Origin: Pseudarthrobacter sp. NamE5
GTDB lineage: Bacteria > Actinomycetota > Actinomycetes > Actinomycetales > Micrococcaceae
Reading direction: 5' to 3'
DNA: 64,000 nucleotides
NCBI RefSeq assembly: GCF_005796225.1
Contig: NZ_VAHO01000010.1
Coordinates: 62,001-126,000 of the forward strand
Position 1 is the first letter of the stretch. Each line of letters opens with the position of its first letter. Both the position numbers and the translations under genes were made by a program. Positions 24,702 to 33,833 of the stretch are shown here, in pieces. The notes beneath the pieces were generated by a model. It ran no database searches. It was not told the DNA's origin and saw nothing but the letters and a program-made list of their open reading frames with translations.

Positions 24702-26932
24702 GCAGCGAAATAACCACCGGGGCGGGCCACACCCAGCCGGACGTGGAGCGGTTGCACGTGGCGGGCCTGCACGCCCCATCGGATGCTGTCCTGTCCGTCC
24801 GGGACCTGAACGTCCGCTTCAACACCGAGAACGGCGTGGTCCACGCCGTGCGCGGAGTCGACTTTGACCTGCTGCCGGGAAAGACGCTGGGCATTGTGGG
24901 GGAGTCCGGGTCAGGAAAATCCGTCACCTCGCTGGCCATCATGGGCCTTCTGCCGTCCACGGCCGAGGTATCCGGCTCCGTGATGCTCAAGGGCAGGGAA
25001 CTGCTGGGCCTCAGCGATAGGGCCATGTGTGAATACCGCGGCAATGAACTGGCCATGGTCTTCCAGGACCCGCTGTCCTCCCTGACACCGGTGTACACCG
25101 TGGGAGCGCAGATCCTGGAGGCGCTCACCATCCACAACCCCACCATGAGCAGGCAGGCTAAAGAAGCCCGCGCCGTCGAACTCCTGGCCATGGTGGGCAT
25201 CCCCAGCCCCAAGGAACGCCTCAAAGCCTTCCCGCACGAATTCTCCGGCGGCATGCGCCAGCGGGTGATGATCGCCATCGCCATCGCCAACAATCCGCGG
25301 GTCCTGATCGCGGATGAGCCGACGACGGCGCTGGACGTCACCATCCAGGCCCAGGTGCTGGAGGTGCTGCATACTGCGCAGGAGGAGACAGGTGCCGCCG
25401 TCGTGATGATCACACACGATCTCGGCGTGGTTGCGGGCATGGCGGACGACATCATGGTCATGTACGCCGGCAAGCCTGTGGAGACGGGCGCGGTTGACGA
25501 TATCTACTACAACCCCCGGATGCCCTACACCATGGGCCTCCTCGGCGCCGTTCCCCGGGTTGACGTTGCAGAGAAATCCTCGCTGGTCCCCATCGAGGGC
25601 ATGCCGCCTAACCTGATCCACGCTCCCACGGGCTGCTCGTTCGCGCCCCGCTGCCCGCTGGCGTCCGACGCGTGCCTGGCGGGCGAGCCGGCGCTGGCTC
25701 CGGTGCCGGGGAGCGCCCTCCACCGGGCCGCGTGCATCAAGTCCGGCTCCCTCGGCGGCGACGTGGATGTCCACGATGTTTTCGCCGCCCCGCCCGTACC
25801 GGTATCCCGCTTTGATGCCGTTCCGCGGGAGAAGCGCTCCACTGTCCTGCAGCTCAAGGACGTCCGCAAGCACTTCCCGCTCACCAGGGGTGCCCTGCTC
25901 AAGCGCCGCATCGGCACCGTCAAAGCCGTGGACGGCCTGAGCTTCGACATCCGCGAGGGGGAGTGCTTCTCCATCGTGGGGGAATCGGGTTCCGGCAAGA
26001 CCACCACGCTGCTGGAAATCATGGAGTTCCACAAGGACCAGGACGGCGAAGTGCTGATCGGCGGGATCAGCAACAAGCAGGCCAATGATTCGCGGACGAA
26101 GAGCGCCATGCGCCGGGAACTGCAGATGGTCTTCCAGGACCCCACCGGCGCCCTGGACCCCCGCTTCACTGTTTACGAAGTCCTGGCCGAGCCACTCCAG
26201 AACGCTGGCATGGACCGGCAGGCCATCAAGGCCCGCATCATGGAGCTGATGAAGCTGGTGGGACTGCAGCCGGACCATGTCAACCGCTTCCCCAACCAGT
26301 TCTCCGGGGGACAGCGCCAGCGGATCGGCATAGCCCGAGCATTGGCTGTGAACCCCAAGCTGGTGGTCCTCGACGAACCCGTGTCCGCACTGGATGTTTC
26401 AGTCCAGGCAGGGGTCATCAACCTACTGGACAAGCTCCGGGCCGAACTGGGCCTCAGCTATCTCCTGGTGGCCCACGATCTCTCAGTGGTCCGGCACATT
26501 TCCAACCGGGTGGCCGTCATGTACCTGGGCAAGATCGTGGAGATCGGCGAGGTTGACCGGGTGTTCGACAACCCGCGCCACCCGTACACCCGCGCCCTGC
26601 TCTCCGCCATCCCCGTTCCGGACCCGGAACTGGAACGCACCCGCGAACGCATCATCCTTCAAGGGGACCTGCCCTCCCCGCTGGACGCCCCCAAGGGCTG
26701 CAACTTCGCCACCCGCTGCCCGGTTTTCGCGGCACTCCCGCCGCTGAAGCAGGAGAAATGCCTGACCCTCGAACCGCCGCTGGAACCTGTGGCACCCTCG
26801 GCGGCCGCCCAGGCCCTGGCGGCGCATCCGCTGCCCGCCCCCGACCAGCGCTTCGCCTGTTTCTTTCCTGACGGAGAGATAGACGAGGACATGCTGGTGG
26901 TCCACGAACAGGCAGACCACCATGCACCCTAG
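24698..26932 (+). CDS. fused two-domain peptide ABC transporter ATPase (DppD-DppF-like)
   Basis: The 744-residue protein carries two complete ATPase domains. The first has Walker A GESGSGKS (68-75) and signature FSGGMRQRV. The second has Walker A GESGSGKTTT near residue 428 and signature FSGGQRQRI, with LVVLDEPVSALDVSVQ as Walker B. Each is followed by the peptide-transporter C-terminal cysteine-rich segment (CSFAPRCPLASDAC; CNFATRCPVF). In many bacteria these are separate DppD and DppF proteins; the fusion is common in actinobacteria. It energises import through the two permeases upstream. Confidence 0.95.
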   Translation: MSSEITTGAGHTQPDVERLHVAGLHAPSDAVLSVRDLNVRFNTENGVVHAVRGVDFDLLPGKTLGIVGESGSGKSVTSLAIMGLLPSTAEVSGSVMLKGRELLGLSDRAMCEYRGNELAMVFQDPLSSLTPVYTVGAQILEALTIHNPTMSRQAKEARAVELLAMVGIPSPKERLKAFPHEFSGGMRQRVMIAIAIANNPRVLIADEPTTALDVTIQAQVLEVLHTAQEETGAAVVMITHDLGVVAGMADDIMVMYAGKPVETGAVDDIYYNPRMPYTMGLLGAVPRVDVAEKSSLVPIEGMPPNLIHAPTGCSFAPRCPLASDACLAGEPALAPVPGSALHRAACIKSGSLGGDVDVHDVFAAPPVPVSRFDAVPREKRSTVLQLKDVRKHFPLTRGALLKRRIGTVKAVDGLSFDIREGECFSIVGESGSGKTTTLLEIMEFHKDQDGEVLIGGISNKQANDSRTKSAMRRELQMVFQDPTGALDPRFTVYEVLAEPLQNAGMDRQAIKARIMELMKLVGLQPDHVNRFPNQFSGGQRQRIGIARALAVNPKLVVLDEPVSALDVSVQAGVINLLDKLRAELGLSYLLVAHDLSVVRHISNRVAVMYLGKIVEIGEVDRVFDNPRHPYTRALLSAIPVPDPELERTRERIILQGDLPSPLDAPKGCNFATRCPVFAALPPLKQEKCLTLEPPLEPVAPSAAAQALAAHPLPAPDQRFACFFPDGEIDEDMLVVHEQADHHAP

Positions 26933-26984
26933 GCTTTTCCGACCCATCACCAGCACCACCACCCGCACCAATGAAGGGAACACC

Positions 26985-28703
26985 ATGAGGAATCTGAACA
27001 GGATCGGCGGAGCAGCAGCGGTTGCCGCAGCTCTGGCGCTGACGGCCTGCGGCGGCGGTGGCGGCTCCACCGGCCCGGAAACGGCCAAGGGGCAGGAGGC
27101 AGGCAGCGACCTGTCCAAGCTCATCAGCATCAACGAGAAGCCCGCCGCCGATCTTGAGCAGGGCGGGAAGGTCACCCTTCCGCTGGGCAACATCGGCCCG
27201 GACTTCAATGGATTCTCGAACAACGGCAACAGCGCGGACAACTCCGCCCTGCAGATCCCCATGAACCCCGTGGCGGTCAACAGCGGCGGCATCGGCGGCT
27301 GCTGGAAGCTCGACTTCCTGGGCAAGGCGTCCCCCAACCAGGACTTCTGCGAGTCTGTGGAGAATGAAGTAGAAGACGGTAAGCAGACCATCACCATCAA
27401 GGTCAACGAAAAGGCCACCTACAACGACGGCACCCCCATTGACGTCAAGGCCTTCCAGAACACCTGGAACATCCTGAAGAGCCCGGACGCGGGCTACGAC
27501 ATTGTCACCTCCGGTGCTTACGAGTTCGTGGAGTCCGTGGAAGCCGGCAGCAGCGACAAGGAAGTCATCGTCAAGACCTCCCAGCCGGTGTATCCGCTGG
27601 AGGATCTCTTCTTCGGCCTCATCCACCCGGCCGTGAACAGCCCCCAAATCTTCAACGAGGGCTTCAACGGTGAATTGCACCCGGAATGGATGGCCGGCCC
27701 CTTCAAGCTGGACCAGTATGACCAGGCGGCCAAGACCGTAACCCTGGTGCCCAACGAGAAGTGGTGGGGCAACAAGCCGGTGCTGGAGAACGTGGTGTTC
27801 CGCCAGCTTGAAACCAGCGCCCAGATCGCCGCCTTCAAGAACGGCGAGATCGACGCCATGTCCGCCAACACCATTTCCCTCTACAAGCAGCTCGAGGGCA
27901 CCAAGGACTCCGAGGTCCGCCGCGGCCAGCGGCTCTTCGCCGGCGGCATGAACCTCAACGCCCAGCGCATCACCGACGTTGCAGTCCGCAAGGCCATCTT
28001 CGCAGCCGTGGACCGCGAGGCCCTTCGCAAGGTCCGCTTCAACGGCCTGAACTGGGAAGAGCCCAGCTCCGGCTCCATGATGCTCCTGCCCTTCTCCGAG
28101 TACTACCAGGACAACTACCCCGTGAAGGAAACCGGTCCGGAAGCGGCCAAGAAGGTGCTGACGGACGCGGGCTACACCGAGAACGCCAACGGCATCATGG
28201 AAAAGGACGGCAAGCCCGCAGCCTTCAAGATCAGCAACTTCGGTGACGACCCCACCACCCTTGCCTTCACCCAGACCCTGCAGAAGCAGCTGCAGGCCGG
28301 CGGCATGGATGTCGGCATCGACCAGCGCGCTTCGGCAGACTTCGGCAAGGTCCTGGGCGCACGTGAATTTGATATGAGCGTTTCCGGCTACACGGTGGGT
28401 GCGGACGCCACCTCTGCCGTGAAGCAGTACTACGACTCCAAGACCAACGAGAACCAGCTGGGCGACGCCGAGCTGGACAAGAAGATCGCGGACCTCGCCT
28501 CCATCGAGGACAACGCCGAGCGCAACAAGGCGGCCATGGAAGTCGAGAAGGAGCACATGGCGAAGTACTTCTCCATGGGCGTGGTCATGAACGGCCCGCA
28601 GATTTCCTTCGTCCGCACCGGCCTGGCCAACTACGGCCCGTCCCTGTTCCAGAGCCTGTCCCAGGTTCCGGACTGGACCACCATCGGCTGGGAAAAGAAG
28701 TAG
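26985..28703 (+). CDS. peptide-type ABC transporter substrate-binding lipoprotein (SBP family 5)
   Basis: The 572-residue protein starts MRNLNRIGGAAAVAAALALTAC, a lipoprotein signal with lipobox LTAC. It then shows the family-5 features DGTPIDVKAFQNTWNILKSPDAG and a middle domain ending MAGPFKLDQYDQAAKTVTLVPNEKWWGNKP. GAAGGGAACACC before the ATG at 26985 supports this start rather than one overlapping the ATPase gene. It captures the substrate, probably an oligopeptide, outside the membrane and passes it to the permeases. The exact ligand is not predictable. It is the last gene of the operon. Confidence 0.94.
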   Translation: MRNLNRIGGAAAVAAALALTACGGGGGSTGPETAKGQEAGSDLSKLISINEKPAADLEQGGKVTLPLGNIGPDFNGFSNNGNSADNSALQIPMNPVAVNSGGIGGCWKLDFLGKASPNQDFCESVENEVEDGKQTITIKVNEKATYNDGTPIDVKAFQNTWNILKSPDAGYDIVTSGAYEFVESVEAGSSDKEVIVKTSQPVYPLEDLFFGLIHPAVNSPQIFNEGFNGELHPEWMAGPFKLDQYDQAAKTVTLVPNEKWWGNKPVLENVVFRQLETSAQIAAFKNGEIDAMSANTISLYKQLEGTKDSEVRRGQRLFAGGMNLNAQRITDVAVRKAIFAAVDREALRKVRFNGLNWEEPSSGSMMLLPFSEYYQDNYPVKETGPEAAKKVLTDAGYTENANGIMEKDGKPAAFKISNFGDDPTTLAFTQTLQKQLQAGGMDVGIDQRASADFGKVLGAREFDMSVSGYTVGADATSAVKQYYDSKTNENQLGDAELDKKIADLASIEDNAERNKAAMEVEKEHMAKYFSMGVVMNGPQISFVRTGLANYGPSLFQSLSQVPDWTTIGWEKK

Positions 28704-28722
28704 CACTGCCCGCTTTGTTATG

Positions 28723-28760
28723 AAGGCCGGCACTCCCTGTGGACAGGGGGTGCCGGCCTT
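28723..28760 (+). terminator. terminator of the peptide ABC operon
   Basis: AAGGCCGGCAC (28723-28733) pairs with GTGCCGGCCTT (28750-28760), and the inner CCCTGT/ACAGGG extends the stem with one offset. It begins 20 nt after the stop codon. Confidence 0.85.
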
Positions 28761-28780
28761 CCCCGTTCGCCCCCAAAAAC

Positions 28781-28829
28781 CTGCAACCCTCTCTCACTTA
28801 ACGCGGCTTCTCGGCCAACGCTCTCTCAC
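28781..28829 (-). repeat. 32-bp periodic repeat (copy set A)
   Basis: On the minus strand one full 32-bp unit beginning GTGAGAGAGCGTT and ending GCGTTAA (28798-28829) is followed directly by a second, truncated unit starting GTGAGAGAGGGTTGCAG (28781-28797). The same unit, with the same 32-bp period, recurs at 43817-43891. Confidence 0.75.
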
Positions 28830-28872
28830 GTTCAGCGCACTCCCGCCCGGTGCCCCCTGCACCGGGCCGGAG

Positions 28873-28878
28873 TAGCGT
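28873..28878 (+). promoter_or_regulatory. leaderless -10 (TAGCGT) for the Gfo/Idh gene
   Basis: TAGCGT ends 6 nt before the ATG at 28885. Confidence 0.45.
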
Positions 28879-28884
28879 AGGAAC

Positions 28885-29973
28885 ATGACCGGAACTGAAG
28901 CTTCGCAGCGCACCATCCGAACCGCCGTCGTGGGCTTCGGACTGTCCGGGAGCGTGTTCCATGCTCCCCTGATAGCAGCGGATCGGAGCTACTCGCTGAA
29001 CGTCATAGCCACCTCCGACGCCGGAAGGGAGTCCGCGGCCACCGAACGGTACGAGGGCGTAAAGACGGTGCCGGACGGCCAGGCTGTCCTTGCCCGTGCC
29101 CACGAGTTGGACCTGGTGGTGCTCGGAACACCGCCGGCCACCCACTATCCCCTGGCCAAGGCAGCGTTGGAGGCCGGACTGGACGTGGTGGTGGACAAGC
29201 CTTTCACCGTGACCAGCGCGGAGGGCCAGGAACTCATTGCGCTGGCCGGGGAGCTGGGCCGGGTGCTGACGGTTTTCCAGAACCGGCGGTGGGACGGCGA
29301 CTTCCTGACACTGAGGAAGCTCATCGCGGCCGAAGCCCTGGGGAAGGTCAACCGGTTTGAGTCCCGTTTCGAGCGGTGGTCGCCGGCGATCGCAAAGGCC
29401 TGGAAGGCACGCGCCACGGCGGCCGACGGCGGCGGCACCTTGTTCGATCTCGGCAGCCACCTGATCGACCAGGCGCTCCAGCTTTTTGGCCCCGCCGCCG
29501 TGGTCCATGCCGAGCTGAAGGCGCGCCGGTCAGACGAGCGGGCGGACGATGACGTCTTCGTGGTCCTGCGGCATGAGTCGGGCGTTTTCAGCCACCTCAC
29601 AATGAATATGCTGTGCGCCCAGCAGGGTCCCCGGTTCCGCGTACTGGGCTCCGTGGGCGGGTTCACCAAGAAGGGCGTGGATCCGCAGGAGCCGTACATT
29701 GCCGCGGGCGGGAGCCCCCTCGACGCTGACTACGGCGAGGAGGCCCCGGAGTGGGCAGGTCTCCTGGGCCGTGACGGCCACCTGGACGCCCTGCGCACTG
29801 AGCGCGGCGCCTATCCCGAGTTTTACCGCATTCTCGCGGCGAAGATCCTCGACGGCGGCACCACCTCAGCAGCGCCGCTCCCGGTGGATCCGGAAGACGC
29901 CGTCGAAACCCTGAAGCTTATCGAAGCGGCCCGGAAGTGGGCGCACTGCTTTGGGCCGGGCGTTTGCGATTAA
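28885..29973 (+). CDS. Gfo/Idh/MocA family oxidoreductase
   Basis: The 362-residue protein has an N-terminal Rossmann fold ([25 protein letters not shown]), [38 protein letters not shown] with the active-site K of the DKPF (EKP-type) motif, and a C-terminal dimerisation domain with [21 protein letters not shown]. Family members reduce or oxidise sugars and inositols with NAD(P). The substrate is open. TAGCGT 6 nt upstream of the ATG implies a leaderless message. Its stop overlaps that of ald on the other strand (TTAA at 29970-29973). Confidence 0.92.
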   Translation: MTGTEASQRTIRTAVVGFGLSGSVFHAPLIAADRSYSLNVIATSDAGRESAATERYEGVKTVPDGQAVLARAHELDLVVLGTPPATHYPLAKAALEAGLDVVVDKPFTVTSAEGQELIALAGELGRVLTVFQNRRWDGDFLTLRKLIAAEALGKVNRFESRFERWSPAIAKAWKARATAADGGGTLFDLGSHLIDQALQLFGPAAVVHAELKARRSDERADDDVFVVLRHESGVFSHLTMNMLCAQQGPRFRVLGSVGGFTKKGVDPQEPYIAAGGSPLDADYGEEAPEWAGLLGRDGHLDALRTERGAYPEFYRILAAKILDGGTTSAAPLPVDPEDAVETLKLIEAARKWAHCFGPGVCD

Positions 29974-31088
29974 GCAGTAACCAGTTCGTGCCAGTCCGCG
30001 ACGAGTGGCAGGTTGTGCGCCTCGGACACGGAGTGGTGCGCCACGTGGCCGGCGGCGATGTTCAGGCCGGCTGCCAGGGCAGGATCACGGTCGAACGCGG
30101 CCTTGACGCCAAGGTTCGCGAGAGCCACGGCGTAGCGCAGGGTCACGTTGGTCAGTGCGTAGGTGGACGTGTTGGGTACGGCGCCCGGCATGTTGGCCAC
30201 GCAGTAGAAGATGGTGTTGTGCACCTTGTACGTGGGTTCCTGGTGCGTGGTGGGGTGGGTGTCCTCGAAGCAGCCGCCCTGGTCCACTGCAATGTCCACC
30301 AGCACTGAGCCCGGCTTCATGCGTGCCACCAGATCGTTGGTCACCAGCTTGGGGGCCTTGGCGCCGGGGATAAGGACAGAGCCGATCACCAGGTCCGCGT
30401 CCACCACCGACTTCTCAATTTCGTACTTGTTGGACGCCACGGTCTTGAGCCTGCCCTGGTACTGGGCGTCGAGCTCGCGCAGCCGGTTGATGTTGATGTC
30501 CATGATGGTGACGTCGGCACCGAGGCCCAGTGCCATGGCTGCTGCGTTGGTGCCGGCCACGCCCGCGCCCAAGACGACCACCTTGGCAGGCCGGACGCCG
30601 GGAACGCCGCCCAGCAGCACACCCTTGCCGCCGGCCGGGGCCATCAGGGAGGCGGCGCCCACCTGGACGGAAAGACGGCCCGCCACCTCGGACATTGGGG
30701 CCAGCAGCGGAAGGGTGCGGCCCTCCTGGACCGTTTCATAGGCGATGGCGGTTACGCCGGAGTTGATGAGTTCGCGGGTGAGCTCCGGCTCGGCAGCGAG
30801 GTGGAGGTAGGTGAACAGGATCAGGCCCTTGCGGAAGCGGTGGTACTCCGCCTTGACCGGCTCCTTGACCTTCATGACCATGTCCGCGCGGGCCCAGACG
30901 TCGTCGGCTTCATTGACGATTTCGGCGCCGGCGATCGAGTATTCCTCATCGGTGATACCTGAACCCAGACCGGCACCGCGCTCCACCAGCACCGTGTGTC
31001 CGTTGCTGCGGAATTCGTGCACGCCGGCGGCGGTGATGGCCACCCGGAATTCGTTGTTCTTGATTTCTTTGGGGACGCCGATGATCAT
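29970..31088 (-). CDS. ald: alanine dehydrogenase
   Basis: The 372-residue enzyme interconverts L-alanine and pyruvate plus ammonia with NAD(H). Family marks are [55 protein letters not shown], the NAD-binding loop [26 protein letters not shown], and [22 protein letters not shown]. Length and motifs match the well-known mycobacterial and bacillar enzymes. GGAG lies 7 nt before the ATG complementary to 31086-31088. The divergent PucR-family gene is the obvious candidate regulator, as B. subtilis ald is controlled by the PucR-type protein AdeR. Confidence 0.97.
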   Translation of the reverse strand: MIIGVPKEIKNNEFRVAITAAGVHEFRSNGHTVLVERGAGLGSGITDEEYSIAGAEIVNEADDVWARADMVMKVKEPVKAEYHRFRKGLILFTYLHLAAEPELTRELINSGVTAIAYETVQEGRTLPLLAPMSEVAGRLSVQVGAASLMAPAGGKGVLLGGVPGVRPAKVVVLGAGVAGTNAAAMALGLGADVTIMDININRLRELDAQYQGRLKTVASNKYEIEKSVVDADLVIGSVLIPGAKAPKLVTNDLVARMKPGSVLVDIAVDQGGCFEDTHPTTHQEPTYKVHNTIFYCVANMPGAVPNTSTYALTNVTLRYAVALANLGVKAAFDRDPALAAGLNIAAGHVAHHSVSEAHNLPLVADWHELVTA

Positions 31089-31204
31089 CGTGGGCTCCAG
31101 GTTCTCGGCTTGGTGAAGCCGGAAAGTGTGGACGGATTTCGTGTTTCAACGATAGATCCGGTTGTGAGCCAGCTGACAGGAAAGGCAGCCCGCCTTACTG
31201 AAGG

Positions 31205-31253
31205 AACCGCGTCACTCCGCGGTTTTCCTCGTTGCGCCATAGACATTTGTCTA
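31205..31253. promoter_or_regulatory. two palindromes in the ald/PucR divergent region
   Basis: AACCGCG (31205-31211) pairs with CGCGGTT (31218-31224), and TAGACA (31240-31245) pairs with TGTCTA (31248-31253) around TT, a perfect 14-bp dyad. Both lie in the 234-bp gap between ald and the PucR gene and are candidate sites for that regulator. Confidence 0.5.
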
Positions 31254-31310
31254 GCCTCGAAGCGGCAAGTGTCGCCTCTTGTCCGTTCGTCCGGGAGGCC
31301 AGCGAGGCAG

Positions 31311-31316
31311 TACTGT
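31311..31316 (+). promoter_or_regulatory. leaderless -10 (TACTGT) for the PucR gene
   Basis: TACTGT ends 6 nt before the ATG at 31323 and no Shine-Dalgarno sequence is present. This helped to choose this start over upstream in-frame codons. Confidence 0.45.
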
Positions 31317-31322
31317 TGGCGC

Positions 31323-32543
31323 ATGCAGCAGCAGGGTGTTGAACAGCTGGTGGAGCAGGTGGCACAGAAGCTGGGCCGCGGCCTGTCCCTGGAGGACCTG
31401 GACGGGGTGCTGCTCGCGTACAGCTCCAACCAGTCGCATGCGGACCGTGTGCGTGTGAACTTCCTGCTGAGCAAGAAAGTGCCGGCGGACGTGAGCGCGT
31501 GGCAGCTTTCGCACGGCATCGCCACCGCTGTCCGCCCCGTGGTGGTTCCCGCGAACCCGAACCTGGGCATGCTGGGCCGCGTTTGCGTTCCGCTGATGGT
31601 CCGGGGCTTCCGTGTTGGCTATCTCTGGGTCCAGCAGGACTCGGAAGACGAAAGCCCGACGGCGATCCTCAGCCAGCTGCCGGCCGTCAGCCACGAACTC
31701 GAGATGCTGTCCGGCCTCCTGCTGGATTCGAATACGGCGGAGTCCGAATTCCGGCGCATGCGGGAGCGGGAATTCCTGTCGGCCTGCGCCGGGGAACCCA
31801 ACGCCGTTGCTGCCATCGCGGGCTGGAACGAGATCCAGGGACGGGGCCCCTGGCAGGTGGTGACGGTGCTCGATGCCGAGGGCTGGGCAGGCGGGCCGGA
31901 CCCCATCGCTTCCACCCTCATTCACCGCTCTGCCGCGCTCCAGGCGACCATCGGCGTCGACGCCGCCTTGTTCAGCGCCGGAACGGACACTCACGCAGTA
32001 GTCCTGTTCCGCGAATTGTCGGGCCGGGCGAACCACGCCCAGGTGCTGGTCCACTACCAGCTGGAGCTCGCGAAGCGTTCGGGGCGGCCGGTGCACCGGA
32101 TCATTCTGGGTATCAGCGAGGGCTTTAACCGGCCGCGGGGTCTCGCCGGGGCCTACCGGCAATCCAAGCTCGCGGCCCAGGCGGCGGCCGTAGACCCGCA
32201 GCTTGGCGAACTCGTAGATTGCAGGAATACCGGCGTCTACCAGCTCCTGGCTTCGGCGGGCGGGGGAGCCAGCGCCTGGGCTGACTCGGGTTCGGTATAC
32301 TTCCGGCTGCTGGAGGACCATGACCGCAACGGCGAGCTCATCCCGGTCCTGGAACTCCTGTATGACAACGACGGCTCAGTCCAGGATGTGGCCAGCAAGC
32401 TCCACCTGCACCGCAGCAGCATCTACAACAGGCTCGGCCGGATCCGCCAGCTGCTGGGCGTGGATCCCCTGAAGGGGATGGCCCGGCTGGAACTCCACGC
32501 AGCCCTGAAGATGCGGCGCTGGGCGGGCCGGCCCAGGATTTAG
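31323..32543 (+). CDS. PucR family transcriptional regulator (AdeR-like candidate regulator of ald)
   Basis: The 406-residue protein has an N-terminal GAF-like sensory part (QLSHGIATAVRPVVVPANPNLGMLGRVCVPLMVRGFRVGYLWVQQD). The middle is a degenerate GGDEF-like region (VHRIILGISEGFNRPRGLAGAYRQSKLAAQAA). The end is the PucR helix-turn-helix (LLYDNDGSVQDVASKLHLHRSSIYNRLGRIRQLLGVDP, about residues 346-383). The open frame extends far upstream across the divergent promoter and the ald gene; the ATG at 31323, 6 nt after a TACTGT -10, fits both the domain boundary and the noncoding palindromes. Regulation of ald is inferred from position and the AdeR precedent. Confidence 0.88.
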   Translation: MQQQGVEQLVEQVAQKLGRGLSLEDLDGVLLAYSSNQSHADRVRVNFLLSKKVPADVSAWQLSHGIATAVRPVVVPANPNLGMLGRVCVPLMVRGFRVGYLWVQQDSEDESPTAILSQLPAVSHELEMLSGLLLDSNTAESEFRRMREREFLSACAGEPNAVAAIAGWNEIQGRGPWQVVTVLDAEGWAGGPDPIASTLIHRSAALQATIGVDAALFSAGTDTHAVVLFRELSGRANHAQVLVHYQLELAKRSGRPVHRIILGISEGFNRPRGLAGAYRQSKLAAQAAAVDPQLGELVDCRNTGVYQLLASAGGGASAWADSGSVYFRLLEDHDRNGELIPVLELLYDNDGSVQDVASKLHLHRSSIYNRLGRIRQLLGVDPLKGMARLELHAALKMRRWAGRPRI

Positions 32544-32568
32544 CGCCACGGGAAGTCTGCGGGGAGGG

Positions 32569-32976
32569 TCAGCCGTCCTTTTCTTCGGGATTCTCCGGGT
32601 CCCTCTGTGCGGCCTTTTTCTGCCCCTCCAGCCAAGCCATGATGGCCGCCCGCGGAATCCGCCGGTGGCTCCCGCGGTACTCCACGGGGATTTCGCCGCG
32701 GTCCGTCATGTTGCGCAGATAGGTGTGTGAGATGCCCGCCAGCTCCGCTGCCTTCGAGGTGGTGAGCATGTCCTCCACGCTGCTGACGGTCACGGCTTCG
32801 CCGCGGCTAAAGCGGTGCAGGAGGTCCACGACGGCGTCCCTTGCCAGGGGAGGCAGGCGGTGGACTGTGCCGTCCACGAAGACGGTGATGTCATCACTGC
32901 CGGCCAGTGCCCGGTGCAGTTTTTCCGCATCTTCGGCAGGAAGGGCGCCGGTGATCCGGGGAGCTATCAGTGCCAT
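32569..32976 (-). CDS. excisionase/MerR-like helix-turn-helix protein (antitoxin-like)
   Basis: The 135-residue protein ends in a HTH_17-type DNA-binding domain: MLTTSKAAELAGISHTYLRNMTDRGEIPVEYRGSHRRIPRAAIMAWLE (about residues 68-115). The first half (LPAEDAEKLHRALAGSDDITVFVDGTVHRLPPLARDAVVDLL) has the look of proteins that precede PIN-type toxins, but no toxin gene follows within the 25 bp to the PucR gene. The start at 32976 is favoured by TAGGCT 7 nt upstream; a longer frame would overlap the divergent promoter. It may regulate itself and the divergent hydrolase. Confidence 0.8.
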   Translation of the reverse strand: MALIAPRITGALPAEDAEKLHRALAGSDDITVFVDGTVHRLPPLARDAVVDLLHRFSRGEAVTVSSVEDMLTTSKAAELAGISHTYLRNMTDRGEIPVEYRGSHRRIPRAAIMAWLEGQKKAAQRDPENPEEKDG

Positions 32977-32983
32977 GCCCCCC

Positions 32984-33020
32984 AGCCTACCGGCGGCCCA
33001 GCGCTCCCGGGCGGTATGCT
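32984..33020. promoter_or_regulatory. compact divergent pair of leaderless promoters
   Basis: Only 50 bp separate the two start codons. TAGGCT on the minus strand (32984-32989) ends 7 nt before the HTH gene, and TATGCT on the plus strand (33015-33020) ends 6 nt before the hydrolase gene. The two promoters must overlap in their -35 zones. Confidence 0.5.
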
Positions 33021-33026
33021 CGGCAG

Positions 33027-33827
33027 ATGGCACTTGACGGCGGCATAGATGTGGAAGCAGGCGGATTACGGGGCAGGCTCTACGCCTCTGTCCGCCCGGA
33101 AGGCGGCCCTGACGGGCCCGAACACCCTGCCCGTCCCGCCTACGTCCTGCTCCACGGCATCGGGGTTTCCCACCGGTACCTGGCCCGGCTGCACCTTGAA
33201 CTGGCCAAGGGGGCGGATGTCTACAGCTTCGACCTGCCCGGCTTTGGCCCTACTTCCCGCCCTTCCCGCCAGCTTCAGGTGGAGGACTACGCGGCGTTTA
33301 TCACAGCTGTCCTATCGGATGCAGGGGTGAGTGGCTACATTGCGGTGGGGCACTCCATGGGCACCCAGTTCGCCGCGGAACTGGCGCTTAGGCAGCCGGA
33401 AGAAGTCGCCGGAATCGTGCTGATGGGCCCCGTAGTGGATGCCGGCAAAAAGTCTGTTCCGCAGCAGGCCCTGGCTTTGACCCGCGACGCCATGTTCAGT
33501 GAGTCGCTGTCCTGCAATGCGGTGGTGTTCAGCGATTACTTCCGCGCCGGACCCCGCTGGTACCTCACGGAGCTTCCCGTGATGATGGAGTATCCCATGG
33601 CGGAACGGCTGTCAGCAGTTACCCAGCCGGCCCTGGTGCTCCGCGGCACGAAGGATCCCATTGCGCGCAGGCCTTGGTGCGAACACCTTGCCGCCGTCGC
33701 GCCGCAGGGCGCCGTGGCCGAGATTCCGGGCCAGGGCCATGTCTTCCAGCACACCGCCCCCGGCATGGCCGCCGAAACCATCACCAGCTGGGTCCGCGCA
33801 GAAAACGGCTTCGGCGTCACCGCCTAA
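33027..33827 (+). CDS. alpha/beta hydrolase family protein
   Basis: The 266-residue protein has YVLLHGIGVSHRY (oxyanion HG motif), FDLPGFGPTSRP, and the nucleophile elbow AVGHSMGTQFAAEL, with serine near residue 112. The acid is in LVLRGTKDPIA and the histidine in IPGQGHVFQHTAPG, so the triad is complete. No signal peptide is present. Start at 33027 is supported by TATGCT 6 nt upstream. Substrate unknown; such proteins range from esterases to C-C hydrolases. It ends 6 bp before the convergent ptsI stop. Confidence 0.9.
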   Translation: MALDGGIDVEAGGLRGRLYASVRPEGGPDGPEHPARPAYVLLHGIGVSHRYLARLHLELAKGADVYSFDLPGFGPTSRPSRQLQVEDYAAFITAVLSDAGVSGYIAVGHSMGTQFAAELALRQPEEVAGIVLMGPVVDAGKKSVPQQALALTRDAMFSESLSCNAVVFSDYFRAGPRWYLTELPVMMEYPMAERLSAVTQPALVLRGTKDPIARRPWCEHLAAVAPQGAVAEIPGQGHVFQHTAPGMAAETITSWVRAENGFGVTA

Positions 33828-33833
33828 GCTCGA

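Noticed and set aside
24911..26278. 455-codon minus-strand open frame
   Set aside because: It is antisense to the fused ABC ATPase and shows no domain.
26652..28733. 693-codon minus-strand open frame
   Set aside because: It is antisense to the family-5 substrate-binding protein and has no recognisable domain; long antisense frames are expected at high GC.
30996..31322. 109-codon N-terminal extension of the PucR protein
   Set aside because: It overlaps ald and the divergent promoter palindromes; the ATG at 31323 has a leaderless-type -10 in the right place.
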